Of a stretch of 64,000 nucleotides of DNA, positions 42,252-50,763 are shown piece by piece. The stretch is from positions 372,001-436,000 of the forward strand of contig ATWE01000003.1 in assembly GCA_000421085.1 (NCBI GenBank), written 5' to 3'. Position 1 is the first letter of the stretch. Each line of letters begins with the position of its first letter. The stretch is from Ensifer sp. USDA 6670 (GTDB taxonomy: Bacteria; Pseudomonadota; Alphaproteobacteria; Rhizobiales; Rhizobiaceae). The notes under the pieces were generated by a model. The model worked only from the letters and a program-made list of their open reading frames with translations, was not told where the DNA came from and made no database searches. The position numbers and the translations under genes are program-made.

Positions 42252-43142
42252 CTATTTCCGGGTGTAGACGCCCGGTACGATCGGCTGCTCGGCCGGTACC
42301 GTCTCGCCGGCGACGACCTTTACCGCGGTGTCGATCGCCTGCTTGCCCATCTGGTCGGGGAATTGCTGGATCACGCCGACCATCACCGGATTGGCGTCGA
42401 CGGCATCGCGTGCTTCCTTCATCCCGTCGAAGCCGATGACCTTGACTTGCGATTCCAGTCCGGCGGCCTTGACGGCAACGGCCGCGGCAAGGGCGGCATC
42501 GTCGCCGAAGCCGAAAATGCCGGTAATGTCGGGGTTGGCCTGAAGCATGTTCTGTGCGGCGGCGAGGGCCTCAGCGCGGGTGATGCCGGTCTGGACCGCG
42601 ACGATTTCCATTTCCGGATGCTTGGCGATTGCTTCCTTGAAACCGTTGACGCGGTTAACGACCGACTGAACCGTCGGATAGTCGACAATGGCGACCTTGC
42701 CCTTGTTGCCGAGAACCTCGGCCATGAGCTCGCCTGCCTTCACGCCGCCGGTGAAATTGTCGGTGCCGATATGCGACGTCACCGTCGCGCCATTCGCCGG
42801 AACGTCGACCGTGATCACTTTGATGCCGGCTTTTTCCGCCTTTGCGATGGCGGCGCGTACGCCCTGGCTGTCGACAGGCGAAATGACGATGACATCAACG
42901 CCCTTGACGATGAAGTCCTCGACGTCGGCGAGCTGCTTGTTGAGGTCCTGATTGGCGATGGCCACTTCGAGCGCGACGTTCTTCTCCTTGGCTTCGGCTT
43001 TCATCGCCTCGGCAAGCTCGATGTAGAACGGGTGCTGCTGGGTCAGGAGCGATGCGCCGATGCCGTCGGCGAAGGCGCCGGATGCCAGCAAGGAGAGCGC
43101 TGTGCCGGCGACGAGCGTTTTGAGAATGCGGGGCATGTTCAT
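42252..43142 (-). CDS. Sugar ABC transporter periplasmic binding protein, tagatose-type operon
   Basis: The product is 296 aa from ATG 43142, with GGGAGGAAA upstream. The signal peptide (ILKTLVAGTALSLLASGAFA, cleavage before DGI) is followed by a type 1 periplasmic-binding fold with DVIVISPVDSQGVRAAI and VKVIGFDGMKEARDAV. It is the first gene of the operon SBP-ATPase-permease-kinase-GatZ-like. The ligand is inferred from the kinase and GatZ-like enzyme as D-tagatose or a close relative. Confidence 0.9.
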   Translation of the reverse strand: MNMPRILKTLVAGTALSLLASGAFADGIGASLLTQQHPFYIELAEAMKAEAKEKNVALEVAIANQDLNKQLADVEDFIVKGVDVIVISPVDSQGVRAAIAKAEKAGIKVITVDVPANGATVTSHIGTDNFTGGVKAGELMAEVLGNKGKVAIVDYPTVQSVVNRVNGFKEAIAKHPEMEIVAVQTGITRAEALAAAQNMLQANPDITGIFGFGDDAALAAAVAVKAAGLESQVKVIGFDGMKEARDAVDANPVMVGVIQQFPDQMGKQAIDTAVKVVAGETVPAEQPIVPGVYTRK

Positions 43143-43299
43143 GGTTTCCTCCCTTGGAAACGGCGGGCCTTCAACGTTTGCAACCAGGCAGGCAGGCCCT
43201 CCCGTCCCTGACCTTGGCAGGGAGTAAACATCACAAAACTTGTCGCGCGTCAATTTTAAAAAATACACATACCAATAAAAATAAGCGCACGAGAAAATA

Positions 43300-43677
43300 T
43301 CAGCTGGAGCTTCGGTCTCCCGGATATTGCGGCACCGGAAGGTGAGGCAACCAGCTCTCGCGCCGGATAACCCAGATCTCGTATTCGGGATTGAGAGCGG
43401 CCGGGGCGTCGTCCAGTGAACCGACGCGGATTTCGGTTTCCTCTTCTCCCGGGTTGAAGAGCCGCGATCCGCAATGGGGGCAAAAGCCACGGCCGGCGAA
43501 TATCTTGACCTCGCCGGAGCTTTTGAAAGCCCGGGTGGGCCAGACGGCGAAGGTCACGAAAGAAGAGCCGCTTTCCTTGCGGCAGTCCGCACAATGGCAA
43601 AGTCCCACCCGCAAAGGTTCTCCGCTCACCTCATATCTCAGCGCACCGCAAAGGCACCCGCCTGTTCTCGTAACCAT
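43300..43677 (-). CDS. GFA (glutathione-dependent formaldehyde-activating) family protein
   Basis: The product is 125 aa from ATG 43677, with GGAGA 8 bases upstream. The small zinc-binding fold has the cysteines of CLCG (about residues 8-10), CHCADC (about residues 27-32) and CPHCGSRLF (about residues 66-74), as in Gfa/CENP-V proteins. Most members are not true formaldehyde enzymes, so the reaction is unassigned. It starts a separate unit, divergent from the DUF427 gene, and ends about 157 bp from the tagatose-type operon start. Confidence 0.85.
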   Translation of the reverse strand: MVTRTGGCLCGALRYEVSGEPLRVGLCHCADCRKESGSSFVTFAVWPTRAFKSSGEVKIFAGRGFCPHCGSRLFNPGEEETEIRVGSLDDAPAALNPEYEIWVIRRESWLPHLPVPQYPGDRSSS

Positions 43678-43900
43678 CTGCTGGCATCTCCAATCTGGCT
43701 CGACCTCGAGCGGGATCAAGGAAAGGCTCATGCCCGTGTCCGCCCGCATCACGCTCCAACTCTTTCCAATCTTAGATGTTTCATGATTTGTTTTGGCCGG
43801 ACAGGAAGCCGTCCAAGCCCGTCGAGGCGATGCGGCCCTTGGGGAGCGGGCGGCGTGACCCTATCTAAAAGGCGGTGCAACCACCTGAAGGCGAAGGCTC

Positions 43901-44275
43901 ATGTCAGACAAGCCGATCAGAATTCCAGGCCCCGACCATCCAATCACTGTCGAGCGCAATCCCGGACGCGTCGTCGTCAAGCTCGATGGCCGCGTCGTGG
44001 CCGATACGCGCGACGCGCTCACATTGCGCGAGGCGTCCTATCCGCCAGTGCAATACATCCCCCGCAGCGACGTCGACATGTCGCTGCTTGCGCGCACCGA
44101 TCATGGGACCTATTGCCCCTACAAGGGCGAAGCGTCCTATTACAGCATCGCAGCCGGTGGCGAGCGCTCGAAGAACGCCGTCTGGACCTATGAGGACCCG
44201 CATGACGCGGTCCGTGAAATCAAAGACCACATGGCGTTCTATCCGGACCGGGTGGATTCGATCGAGGAAATGTAG
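43901..44275 (+). CDS. DUF427 domain protein
   Basis: The product is 124 aa, all of it the DUF427 domain. Conserved parts are VVVKLDGRVVADT (about residues 24-36), YIPRSDVDMSLL, the TYCPYKGEASYYSI strand and AVWTYEDPHDAV, ending with FYPDRVDSIEE. GAAGG precedes the ATG. The cytoplasmic beta-sandwich is common in rhizobia and actinobacteria; its function is not known. It is monocistronic as far as can be seen, with 242 bp to the next gene in which I find no feature. Confidence 0.85.
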   Translation: MSDKPIRIPGPDHPITVERNPGRVVVKLDGRVVADTRDALTLREASYPPVQYIPRSDVDMSLLARTDHGTYCPYKGEASYYSIAAGGERSKNAVWTYEDPHDAVREIKDHMAFYPDRVDSIEEM

Positions 44276-44517
44276 CGGCACTGTCTGCCCTTCTACGAGA
44301 AGGAGAGAACGGCCTGACCCAGTGATTGCTCCCACGCCGGAGGTAATTCTTCACTCGACAACCGGGCTGTCAGGTCGCGCTTCCGGGATTGCCGCGGCTT
44401 TCCGCGACAATCCTTCCCCGAGGCGACGGTTCCATCCCCGGGGTAGGCAGGCTTGAGTTCTGGTTTTTCGGTTCCATTTGATGCTTGCAGGCACAACATC
44501 ATGAAGCAGGTGGTCGA

Positions 44518-45249
44518 ATGACGCGGAACATCATGGCACTGGCTTTCACGGCCGTAATCGGAATGTGCAGTGCAGGCGTGGCGCATGCAGAGCAGTTGGC
44601 AGCGAGATCGAGCACCAGCATAAAGAATGATCTCAACTATCTGATTTACACGCCGGACGACTATGCGTCCTCCCGCAACGCGTATCCGCTTGTTGTGTGG
44701 CTACACGGCGGCGATCAGGGCGGGACCGATATCGAGAAAGTCAGATCGAGTGGCATTCCGAAATTGATCGAGGAGGGAAAGAAATTCCCCTTCCTGGTGT
44801 TTTCACCTCAGAATCCGAGTGAAGAGCTGCTTTATCCGATCGAGAAAGTCGAGGCGGCGCTCGACGAGGTTTTGTCGAAGTATCGCGTCGATCGCGCGCG
44901 TGTCTATGTCATGGGGTTCAGCCGCGGCGCTTTCGCTGCTTGGGCCATGGCAGAACAGTTTCCCGAAACATTCGCCGCTGTCGTTCCGATCGCCGGCGGC
45001 GGCAATCGCCACTACCTTAGCAGAACAAATGAAAAGGCAGCCTTCTGGGTGTTCCACGGCACGAACGATCAAGTCATCCCTTTGTCGGATTCAGTCGTGC
45101 TTTATGAGCGGCTTGTGGGTCTGAAGCGTAATGCTCGTCTGAGTGTTTTGGAGGGCGTGGACCACTCGAGCGTCGAGCGGGCCGCCGTGAACGATCCCGA
45201 GCTCTGGGACTGGCTTCTGAAACAGCGGCTTGAGGTTGCGCCTGAGTAA
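44518..45249 (+). CDS. Exported alpha/beta-hydrolase esterase
   Basis: The product is 243 aa from ATG 44518, with AGGTGG upstream; an earlier in-frame start at 44485 would spoil the leader. The signal peptide ends near AHA-EQL (about residue 24). The oxyanion segment is VVWLHGGDQGG, the nucleophile elbow GFSRG, the acid in HGTNDQVIP and the catalytic His in GVDHSS. This is the layout of feruloyl-esterase or PHB-depolymerase-like hydrolases. The substrate is unknown. Its right side borders the decayed region. Confidence 0.8.
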   Translation: MTRNIMALAFTAVIGMCSAGVAHAEQLAARSSTSIKNDLNYLIYTPDDYASSRNAYPLVVWLHGGDQGGTDIEKVRSSGIPKLIEEGKKFPFLVFSPQNPSEELLYPIEKVEAALDEVLSKYRVDRARVYVMGFSRGAFAAWAMAEQFPETFAAVVPIAGGGNRHYLSRTNEKAAFWVFHGTNDQVIPLSDSVVLYERLVGLKRNARLSVLEGVDHSSVERAAVNDPELWDWLLKQRLEVAPE

Positions 45250-45418
45250 ACCTGTCAATCCTCTGTGCGTACCGCAAAATGCGAACGGCGTCTGCTTTGC
45301 GCGCCGTGTCGGCCAGAAAGGCCGGTGAAGCCGACACCGCCGCCGGTGAGCCGTACGGCAGCTAGCGGCTTTCTCGCGACAATCAGTTGCTTCCCTCCCT
45401 ATCACAAACCTGCCGGCT

Positions 45419-45929
45419 TCAGGTGAGTTTAGCGAGGATGTCGTCGACGACACTTGGGACCCTATACGCCGTGTCGACATTAATGCCGGCAGGAAGATAC
45501 TCCCGGTTACGATGATAGCGGAGTACCAGGGCCCGCTCGGCCGGCTCGAAACCCGGCTCATTCGGCCGCCCATCCAGTCGTCGGTTCAACGTCTCAACGT
45601 CGATGTCGAGCACGAAAACCTTATCGAACAGGTCCAGGAATTTGTGGAAATTGCGCGAGCCGCCACAAAAGAACGTGGCGGGATGGGTGGTGTCGCCAGC
45701 AATAGCTCGGACCTTCTCGACAGACCAGATCCAGTGCGCGAATCCCCAAGCGATGCGGTCTGCGCCTTCGGGTGGTCCTGCGAGCGCCTGGCCTGTCTCG
45801 GGGGTCGCCGACATAGGCCAAAACGCGGTCACCATGGACGACATGGTAGCCCCGCCGCTCCAGTTCGGTAGCGACAGACGTCTTTCCAGTACCCGAGCTG
45901 CCTTCGATTAGATAGTTCTTGATGCCCAT
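45419..45929 (-). pseudogene. P-loop nucleotide kinase-like gene broken by a one-base frameshift
   Basis: From ATG 45929 the frame reads MGIKNYLIEGSSGTGKTS (Walker A), then HVVHGDRVLAYVGDP, and runs out of frame. The next frame picks up exactly there with ETGQALAGPPEGADRIAWG and continues to the stop at 45419, including DKVFVLDIDVETLNRRL and a C-terminal VVDDILAKL. The break coincides with a run of five Gs (45800-45804 on the plus strand); four would restore a 169-aa protein. It resembles small AAA/ATPase-type kinases of unknown substrate. Real decay and a sequencing error are both possible. Confidence 0.8.
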
Positions 45930-46271
45930 GGCCCTACCGCGACATAGCCACCTATGGAAAGTCTCCAAGAATCGACAGAGATCCGATCAACGAACAAATC
46001 GCTTTATTGTTGAATGAACGGAGGATTATCTCGTCATTCGCGCCAACGTTGTTTGGTGACGGTATCCGGATCAGCACTTTCAGAAAGGAGCCCTCGACCG
46101 ATGAGTAGGCAAACCCGTAAGTGCTCGTCGAGATAGTTAAAATACGAGCTGAACTGAGCCGCGGGCGATGTTGAACGCCAGTGGATGTTTGAAAAGATTT
46201 CGAGGTCCACTTTTCGAGCAGTTAGCTTGTCAGCAGACGGTCCTCTGCCGGCCCCCCCACCCGAAGCTGCA
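45930..46271. other. Gene-free stretch, 342 bp
   Basis: No start with a ribosome site and no named domain is seen. On the minus strand an open frame ending at 46034 contains a coding-like segment (FSNIHWRSTSPAAQFSSY and a following YLDEHLRVCLLIG) that may be the tail of a decayed gene. I cannot assign it. The stretch lies between two pseudogenes. Confidence 0.35.
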
Positions 46272-46490
46272 AGATTCATCCTACCCCCGGCTCCGCGATC
46301 TGCGCCGCGGTCAGGGCCACGCCGTCGCCTATGCGGTTGCGCGCAAGCGACGAGTAGCCACGGTCCGTCGTCTTGCGGGAAGAAGGGGGACCCGGATTCG
46401 ATCAGCACGCGGTCCTTGCGCAAAGCGTTCATCAGCAGGTCCGCATCGAGACCTTCCGGCCCCTCGATCCACACGGACGTGACGCCGAAA
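46272..46490 (-). pseudogene. Remnant copy of the 3' end of tauR (MocR-type regulator)
   Basis: The minus strand encodes SVWIEGPEGLDADLLMNALR and DRVLIESGSPFFPQDDGP, nearly the same as intact TauR (SFWIEGPEGLDADLLMNVLR and so on, 52614-54089). The likeness holds at DNA level through the stop codon and a few bases beyond (attcatccta). A deletion of about 17-20 bases near 46361 and base changes disrupt the frame after DDGP. Everything upstream of about 46490 has diverged. It is a decayed partial duplicate or the relic of a close paralogue. Confidence 0.82.
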
Positions 46491-46692
46491 ACCGCAATCG
46501 TTTCGGTATCGGCGCGCCGATCTCTAACAGCCCCGGCATTTCGCCGCATTGTAGGAACAGCAGGGACCGACTTCACGTTTTGAAATGAACGGTCACCGAA
46601 AATGAGTTCCGATTCGGTGCCAGTGCGGTCATGTCTTTGCGAAGCTCGTATGAGCCATTGCTCGACGACACACGAATCAAAGAGCTGACAGC

Positions 46693-48072
46693 ATGGAAAA
46701 TCCGGTTGCACTGAATCGTCTTTCCAAGAACACGGTCTTCCGTAAAGGCGATGTTTTCGTACTCTTCGGCGAACTGTTCGGCCGCGGATACGCCACCGGT
46801 TTGCTCGAGGAAGCCCGGCGGGCTGGCATGGAGATTGTGGGGATCACCGTCGGGCGGCGCGACGAGAACAACGCGCTTCGGCCGCTCGACGCCGAGGAAC
46901 TGTCTTCAGCGGAGGCCCGGCTGGGCGGCAGGATCATCAACATACCTCTTATGGCGGGTTTCGATCTCGATGCGCCCGCAGACGGCCCAACTCCCGCCGA
47001 TCTCCTGGCAAAGATGACGCTTGAGAGCTGGGAACACGACAAGCTCGACTGGGACTATGTGAGGCAATGCCGCGACATCGCCACTGCGCGTTTTACGGAG
47101 TCGCTTGCAAAGGTCATGACCGTTCTCGACGGAATGATCGCCGCTGGCCGCAATGTTTTCTTCGCCCACACGATGGCCGGAGGCATCCCGAAGGCGAAGG
47201 TATTTTTGGTCGTCGCCAATCGAATCTACAAGGGAACCGGAACCCGCCACATGTCGTCGCAGACCTTGCTCGACAGTGATATGGGAAAACTCATCCTGCA
47301 GAATTTTGACGACGTCTCCGCAAACACCTTTCGCCATCTCATAGATTTCAGCGCGGCGATCCGCGAGCGCGTGGAGGCTTCGGGAGGTCAAATTCGATAT
47401 ACGGCCTATGGTTACCACGGATCGGCGATCCTCATTGACGGAAGCTATCGTTGGCAGACCTACACCAACTACACCCAGGGTTATGCCAAGATGCGGCTCG
47501 AAGGCATTGCAGAGGAAGCCTGGGCGAAAGGCATCAAGGCAACTGTCTATAACTGTCCCGAAATCCGGACCAATTCGTCCGATGTGTTCACGGGTATCGA
47601 GCTGCCCCTGATACCGCTGCTGCTTGCGTTGAAGAAAGAAAACGGTGGCCAATGGGCAGACGAACAGTGGCAGGCCTGCGAGCAGCTTCTGGCAGACGGC
47701 TTAACCATGAAGGATGTGTTCCGGAAAATCACCGACATGCAGGCCAGCGAGGTCATGCGCCCCTTCTATGAGTTTTCGGCATGGCCCATGGCAAACAGCC
47801 AGGCACAGGCCGATTTGACCATCGGCACGTCCAACGAGATCACCCGGATGCATCGGGATAGCAAGTTGATGATCAGCGATCTCCTGAGCGGTCTCGTTGT
47901 GAAGGCAACCGGGCAGCTGATTTTCGGCGAATCTTCCGAACCCTCCGGTCCCGTCCTGTGGCTCAACCACGACATCGTGGCTCGGCGACTTAACGCTTCC
48001 CACCCGCATTCGAAGTCTCCCGCGCCGCTTATCACGCAGAGAATGGAATCCTCGCATCTTGAGATGGCGTGA
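46693..48072 (+). CDS. FabMG-like enoyl reductase family protein
   Basis: The product is 459 aa. The N-terminus has a Rossmann-like start, FVLFGELFGRGYATGLLEEA (about residues 22-41), then a nucleotide-site-like ITVGRRDENN and RIINIPLMAGFDLD. The middle segment includes FFAHTMAGGIPKAKVF and YTAYGYHGSAILIDG. I associate this pattern with the enoyl-ACP reductase FabMG family, from memory. No other fatty-acid genes are near. The start has only a weak AGAG site. It is convergent with the DeoR gene and preceded by the tauR remnant. Confidence 0.62.
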   Translation: MENPVALNRLSKNTVFRKGDVFVLFGELFGRGYATGLLEEARRAGMEIVGITVGRRDENNALRPLDAEELSSAEARLGGRIINIPLMAGFDLDAPADGPTPADLLAKMTLESWEHDKLDWDYVRQCRDIATARFTESLAKVMTVLDGMIAAGRNVFFAHTMAGGIPKAKVFLVVANRIYKGTGTRHMSSQTLLDSDMGKLILQNFDDVSANTFRHLIDFSAAIRERVEASGGQIRYTAYGYHGSAILIDGSYRWQTYTNYTQGYAKMRLEGIAEEAWAKGIKATVYNCPEIRTNSSDVFTGIELPLIPLLLALKKENGGQWADEQWQACEQLLADGLTMKDVFRKITDMQASEVMRPFYEFSAWPMANSQAQADLTIGTSNEITRMHRDSKLMISDLLSGLVVKATGQLIFGESSEPSGPVLWLNHDIVARRLNASHPHSKSPAPLITQRMESSHLEMA

Positions 48073-48173
48073 CGGGTTCCCAGCTTAGCTTGGAAACTGG
48101 CTGTTTTGGCCATGAAGCGACGATTCTTGCGACAGGGATGAGCCTTCATTTCTGCCACTGTCCGCCATCCTGC

Positions 48174-48929
48174 TTACGACGATATGATCTGCATGCCTAG
48201 ATCGCGAAGAGGGGTGAGCAGATCCTCGGAACACTTCCTGCTCACAATAAGCCCGTCGACGTCATCGAAGCCAACGACGCTGTACGCGGAGACGGCACCG
48301 AGCTTTTCCCTCGAGCCAAGCACGACCGTCTCCGCAGCCTGCCGGCAGATCGCCCGCTTCACCGCCGCCTCCTCGCGGTCTCCCGTCGTCAGGCCGTGCT
48401 CTACATGGATACCGGTCACGCCCATGAAGTAGAGATCCACCCGGATCTGCGAGATTGCTTCGATGGCGACGGCGCCTACGGAGACGTTCGAATGCTTGTA
48501 GATGTGACCGCCGATAAGCTCCACATCCACCCCCGGATGGTCAAGAAGAGCGGTTACGACGTCTGGGCTATGGGTCACAACCGTCGCCTTCAAGGCCTTT
48601 GGGAGGACGCGCGCGAGCCTGATTGTCGTCGTGCCTCCATCCAGGAAGACGATCTGTCCTTCCTTGACCATGCCGGCGGCGACTTTGGCGATCTCGGCCT
48701 TGTCGTTGACGGACACATTTCGGCGCGTGGAAAGGTCTTTGAGTGCCTTGGAGGCGGGGAGAGCACCGCCATGCACGCGTTGAAGTAGTCCTTCGCCAGC
48801 AAGCTCCCGAAGGTCTCGCCGGATCGTGTCCTCGGATAGGCCCAGCTTCTGGCTGAACTCTTTCGCGACGATCCGGCCTTCCTTGCCGAGGGCGTCGAGG
48901 AGCAGCGCCTTGCGCTCAGTGGTCAGCAT
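48174..48929 (-). CDS. DeoR/GlpR family transcriptional regulator
   Basis: The product is 251 aa. The N-terminal DeoR HTH (VAKEFSQKLGLSEDTIRRDL, about residues 21-40) is followed by RVHGGALP and the sugar-phosphate sensor domain with VFLDGGTTTIRLARVLP (about residues 93-109) and FMGVTGIHVEHGLTTGD. AAGGAAG precedes ATG 48929. It is divergent from the Nudix gene; nested inverted repeats at 49104-49140 are candidate sites. The effector is probably a phosphorylated sugar or sugar alcohol. Confidence 0.9.
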   Translation of the reverse strand: MLTTERKALLLDALGKEGRIVAKEFSQKLGLSEDTIRRDLRELAGEGLLQRVHGGALPASKALKDLSTRRNVSVNDKAEIAKVAAGMVKEGQIVFLDGGTTTIRLARVLPKALKATVVTHSPDVVTALLDHPGVDVELIGGHIYKHSNVSVGAVAIEAISQIRVDLYFMGVTGIHVEHGLTTGDREEAAVKRAICRQAAETVVLGSREKLGAVSAYSVVGFDDVDGLIVSRKCSEDLLTPLRDLGMQIISS

Positions 48930-49103
48930 GTGGAAGCTTCCTTTTTAGATAGTGCAAACTTGGCAATAACCGCTGCAATTGAATCCCTAGCTCCAGCCCG
49001 TGGCGGTCTGCAATGCAGCCTCGGAAGTGACTGCAGGAATTTCCCGAACGTAGAAGCTCGCCTTAACGCGCCCGCCATGATGCGTCCGTCGCCTATGCTC
49101 CGC

Positions 49104-49140
49104 ATATTGCACGAACACAAATATCATGCAATATCGTGCA
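49104..49140. promoter_or_regulatory. Nested inverted repeats upstream of the Nudix gene
   Basis: atattgca (49104-49111) is the exact inverse of tgcaatat (49127-49134), and tgcacga (49108-49114) the exact inverse of tcgtgca (49134-49140). The arms overlap, giving a nested operator-like element about 20 bp upstream of ATG 49161. The divergent DeoR protein is the obvious candidate binder, though 170 bp separate the site from its own gene. Confidence 0.6.
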
Positions 49141-49160
49141 GCATGTGATGGAGAACGTGT

Positions 49161-49760
49161 ATGTCGGTTGCAGATCGGATTCGGGTTGAGCAGGTGACCA
49201 CCCTGTCGGACGACTGGTATGTCCTGAAGAAGACGACCTTCAGCTTCCGTCGGACGGACGGAGAATGGCAGAGACAGAGCAGGGAGACCTACGATCGCGG
49301 CAATGGCGCGACGATCCTGCTTTACGATTTGCAGCGCCGAAAGGTCTTGCTCACCCGGCAGTTCCGCTATCCTGCCTTCGTCAACGGGTATGACGATCTT
49401 CTGATCGAGACACCCGCTGGCCTTCTGGACAAGGCAACACCGGAAGAGCGGATCAAGGCGGAGGTGGAGGAGGAGACCGGATACCGCGTCACCGATGTCA
49501 GTCAGGTGTTCGAAGCGTTCATGAGCCCTGGGTCGGTGACGGAACGGCTTCACTTCTTTGTCGGAGCCTATTCGGCCGCTGATCAAGTGTCGGAGGGCGG
49601 TGGCGACCCGGACGAAGGCGAAGACATCGAACGTCTGGAGCCGACAATCGAAGAGGCGCTGAGGATGATCGCCGACGGCCGGATCCGCGACGGCAAGACC
49701 ATTATGCTCCTGCAATATGCGGCGCTGCACCTCTTCAAGGACACCGCATGTTCACCTTGA
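49161..49760 (+). CDS. nudK: Nudix hydrolase, NudK-like
   Basis: The product is 199 aa, the length of E. coli GDP-mannose hydrolase NudK. The Nudix box is AGLLDKATPEERIKAEVEEE followed by TGY, at about residues 88-110; the strand before it reads VLLTRQFRYPAF with the family FRYP motif, and SPGSVTERLHFFVG follows. GGAGA precedes the ATG. It hydrolyses a nucleotide-sugar or ADP-sugar type substrate in the cytosol. A truncated GNAT frame overlaps its end by 13 bases. Confidence 0.85.
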   Translation: MSVADRIRVEQVTTLSDDWYVLKKTTFSFRRTDGEWQRQSRETYDRGNGATILLYDLQRRKVLLTRQFRYPAFVNGYDDLLIETPAGLLDKATPEERIKAEVEEETGYRVTDVSQVFEAFMSPGSVTERLHFFVGAYSAADQVSEGGGDPDEGEDIERLEPTIEEALRMIADGRIRDGKTIMLLQYAALHLFKDTACSP

Positions 49761-49969
49761 GAGCGGCGAAATGCGAAGACCTTGCGCGCAACTTCGAGAT
49801 CTGGTGCACGTCGGTTTTGGCGACGCACCAGTTTCTCTCGGCGGAAGACTTCGACGAGATCAGCGAGCTCGTCGAGAAGTCGTACCTGCCAACCGCAGAT
49901 TTCACATGCGCCGGAGGCGCGAACGTGACCCGACTGTTAAGACTTGATAGGGAGCGTCTGACGTCGTGA
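49748..49969 (+). pseudogene. Truncated GNAT-type acetyltransferase N-terminus
   Basis: The 73-codon frame starts like a GNAT protein (MFTLRAAKCEDLARNFEIWC, then a FLSAEDFDEISELV helix and a SYLPTADF strand). It then departs into an unrelated Arg/Leu-rich tail and stops. A GNAT enzyme needs about 140-150 residues including the acetyl-CoA loop, which is missing. The 235 bp that follow contain no continuation that I can recognise, so this is a 3'-deleted relic. It may still be translated through its overlap with the Nudix gene. Confidence 0.7.
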
Positions 49970-50204
49970 CCTTGGACGGGGAACCGGGCCTGGAGACAAC
50001 GAATGCCCCTTGGACAGGGGCAAATGGAGCCGCTTACTGCCGACAGGCCGCCAGGGCGGTTCGGACTGCCCGAAGAGGTTTCAGCCATGGCGGCTCTGCT
50101 GGCGTCGATGAATGCCCCTAAACCATCGACACTGACTTGAACATCGATAGCGCGATTCTCAGAGGGTCGATCGCCCATCCAGACCGAGGGTAAATTCATA
50201 AGCG

Positions 50205-50678
50205 ATGAGTTCAGATCCGTGCAGCATCAAGATTCGTCGAGCTAGATCTACTGAACCAGAGGCTGTGGCATCTGTATTCCGGAGGTCGCGCCAAGCCTTT
50301 CTCTCCTACTTGCCAGATCTGCACACCTTTGAGGAAGACAAGGCCTACTTCCGCAACATCGTGTTCCGAGACTGCGATGTGTGGGTGGCTGACGAACAGC
50401 AGTTGGTCGTCGGCTTCTGCGCCTTCAAGCAAGGTTGGGTGGAACATCTTTACCTCCTGCCTGGCTATACGGGCCGCGGGATCGGCCGGAAGCTGATTGC
50501 GAAGGCGCAGGACCATTTCGACCATCTTCAGCTCTGGGTTTTCCAGGCGAATGTTGATGCGATTGCCTTCTACGAGCGAAACGGCTTCGTCAGGATTCGT
50601 GAGACGGACGGAACCGACTGTCAGGAGAAGATGCCCGATGCGCTATATCGGTGGGATGCCGGCGTGACAGCAGGGTAA
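50205..50678 (+). CDS. GNAT family N-acetyltransferase
   Basis: The product is 157 aa. The acetyl-CoA loop YTGRGIGRKLIAKA is at about residues 87-100, preceded by the strand VEHLYLLPGY and followed by LWVFQANVDAIAFYERNGF, the usual C-terminal GNAT motif. The ribosome site is weak (GAGGG 15 bases upstream). The substrate is unknown; small-molecule or antibiotic acetylation is typical of this subgroup. It is complete, unlike the truncated GNAT frame just upstream, and the two are not obviously copies of each other. Confidence 0.85.
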   Translation: MSSDPCSIKIRRARSTEPEAVASVFRRSRQAFLSYLPDLHTFEEDKAYFRNIVFRDCDVWVADEQQLVVGFCAFKQGWVEHLYLLPGYTGRGIGRKLIAKAQDHFDHLQLWVFQANVDAIAFYERNGFVRIRETDGTDCQEKMPDALYRWDAGVTAG

Positions 50679-50763
50679 CGTCGGTGTCGCGTCGGCCGCA
50701 GGAAGTTTTAACAACGGCTTCGGGCCGAGTCTCAGACCATGAAACGGACATCCTCCGATGGCG

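Noticed and set aside
40724..42439. A 571-codon plus-strand frame opposite the ABC ATPase gene
   Set aside because: It is antisense to a complete RbsA-type ATPase and lacks any recognisable motif or ribosome site.
43143..43299. Search for a LacI-type operator upstream of the tagatose-type operon
   Set aside because: The region is AT-rich but I found no convincing palindrome, so no operator is claimed.
46034..46711. A 225-codon minus-strand frame considered as one intact gene
   Set aside because: Its centre is the tauR relic with a frame disruption and its ends match nothing, so it is an accidental read-through of decayed sequence.
49735..50199. A 154-codon minus-strand frame across the truncated GNAT and the following gap
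   Set aside because: No domain, no ribosome site and partly antisense to the GNAT relic. I could not support it as a gene.
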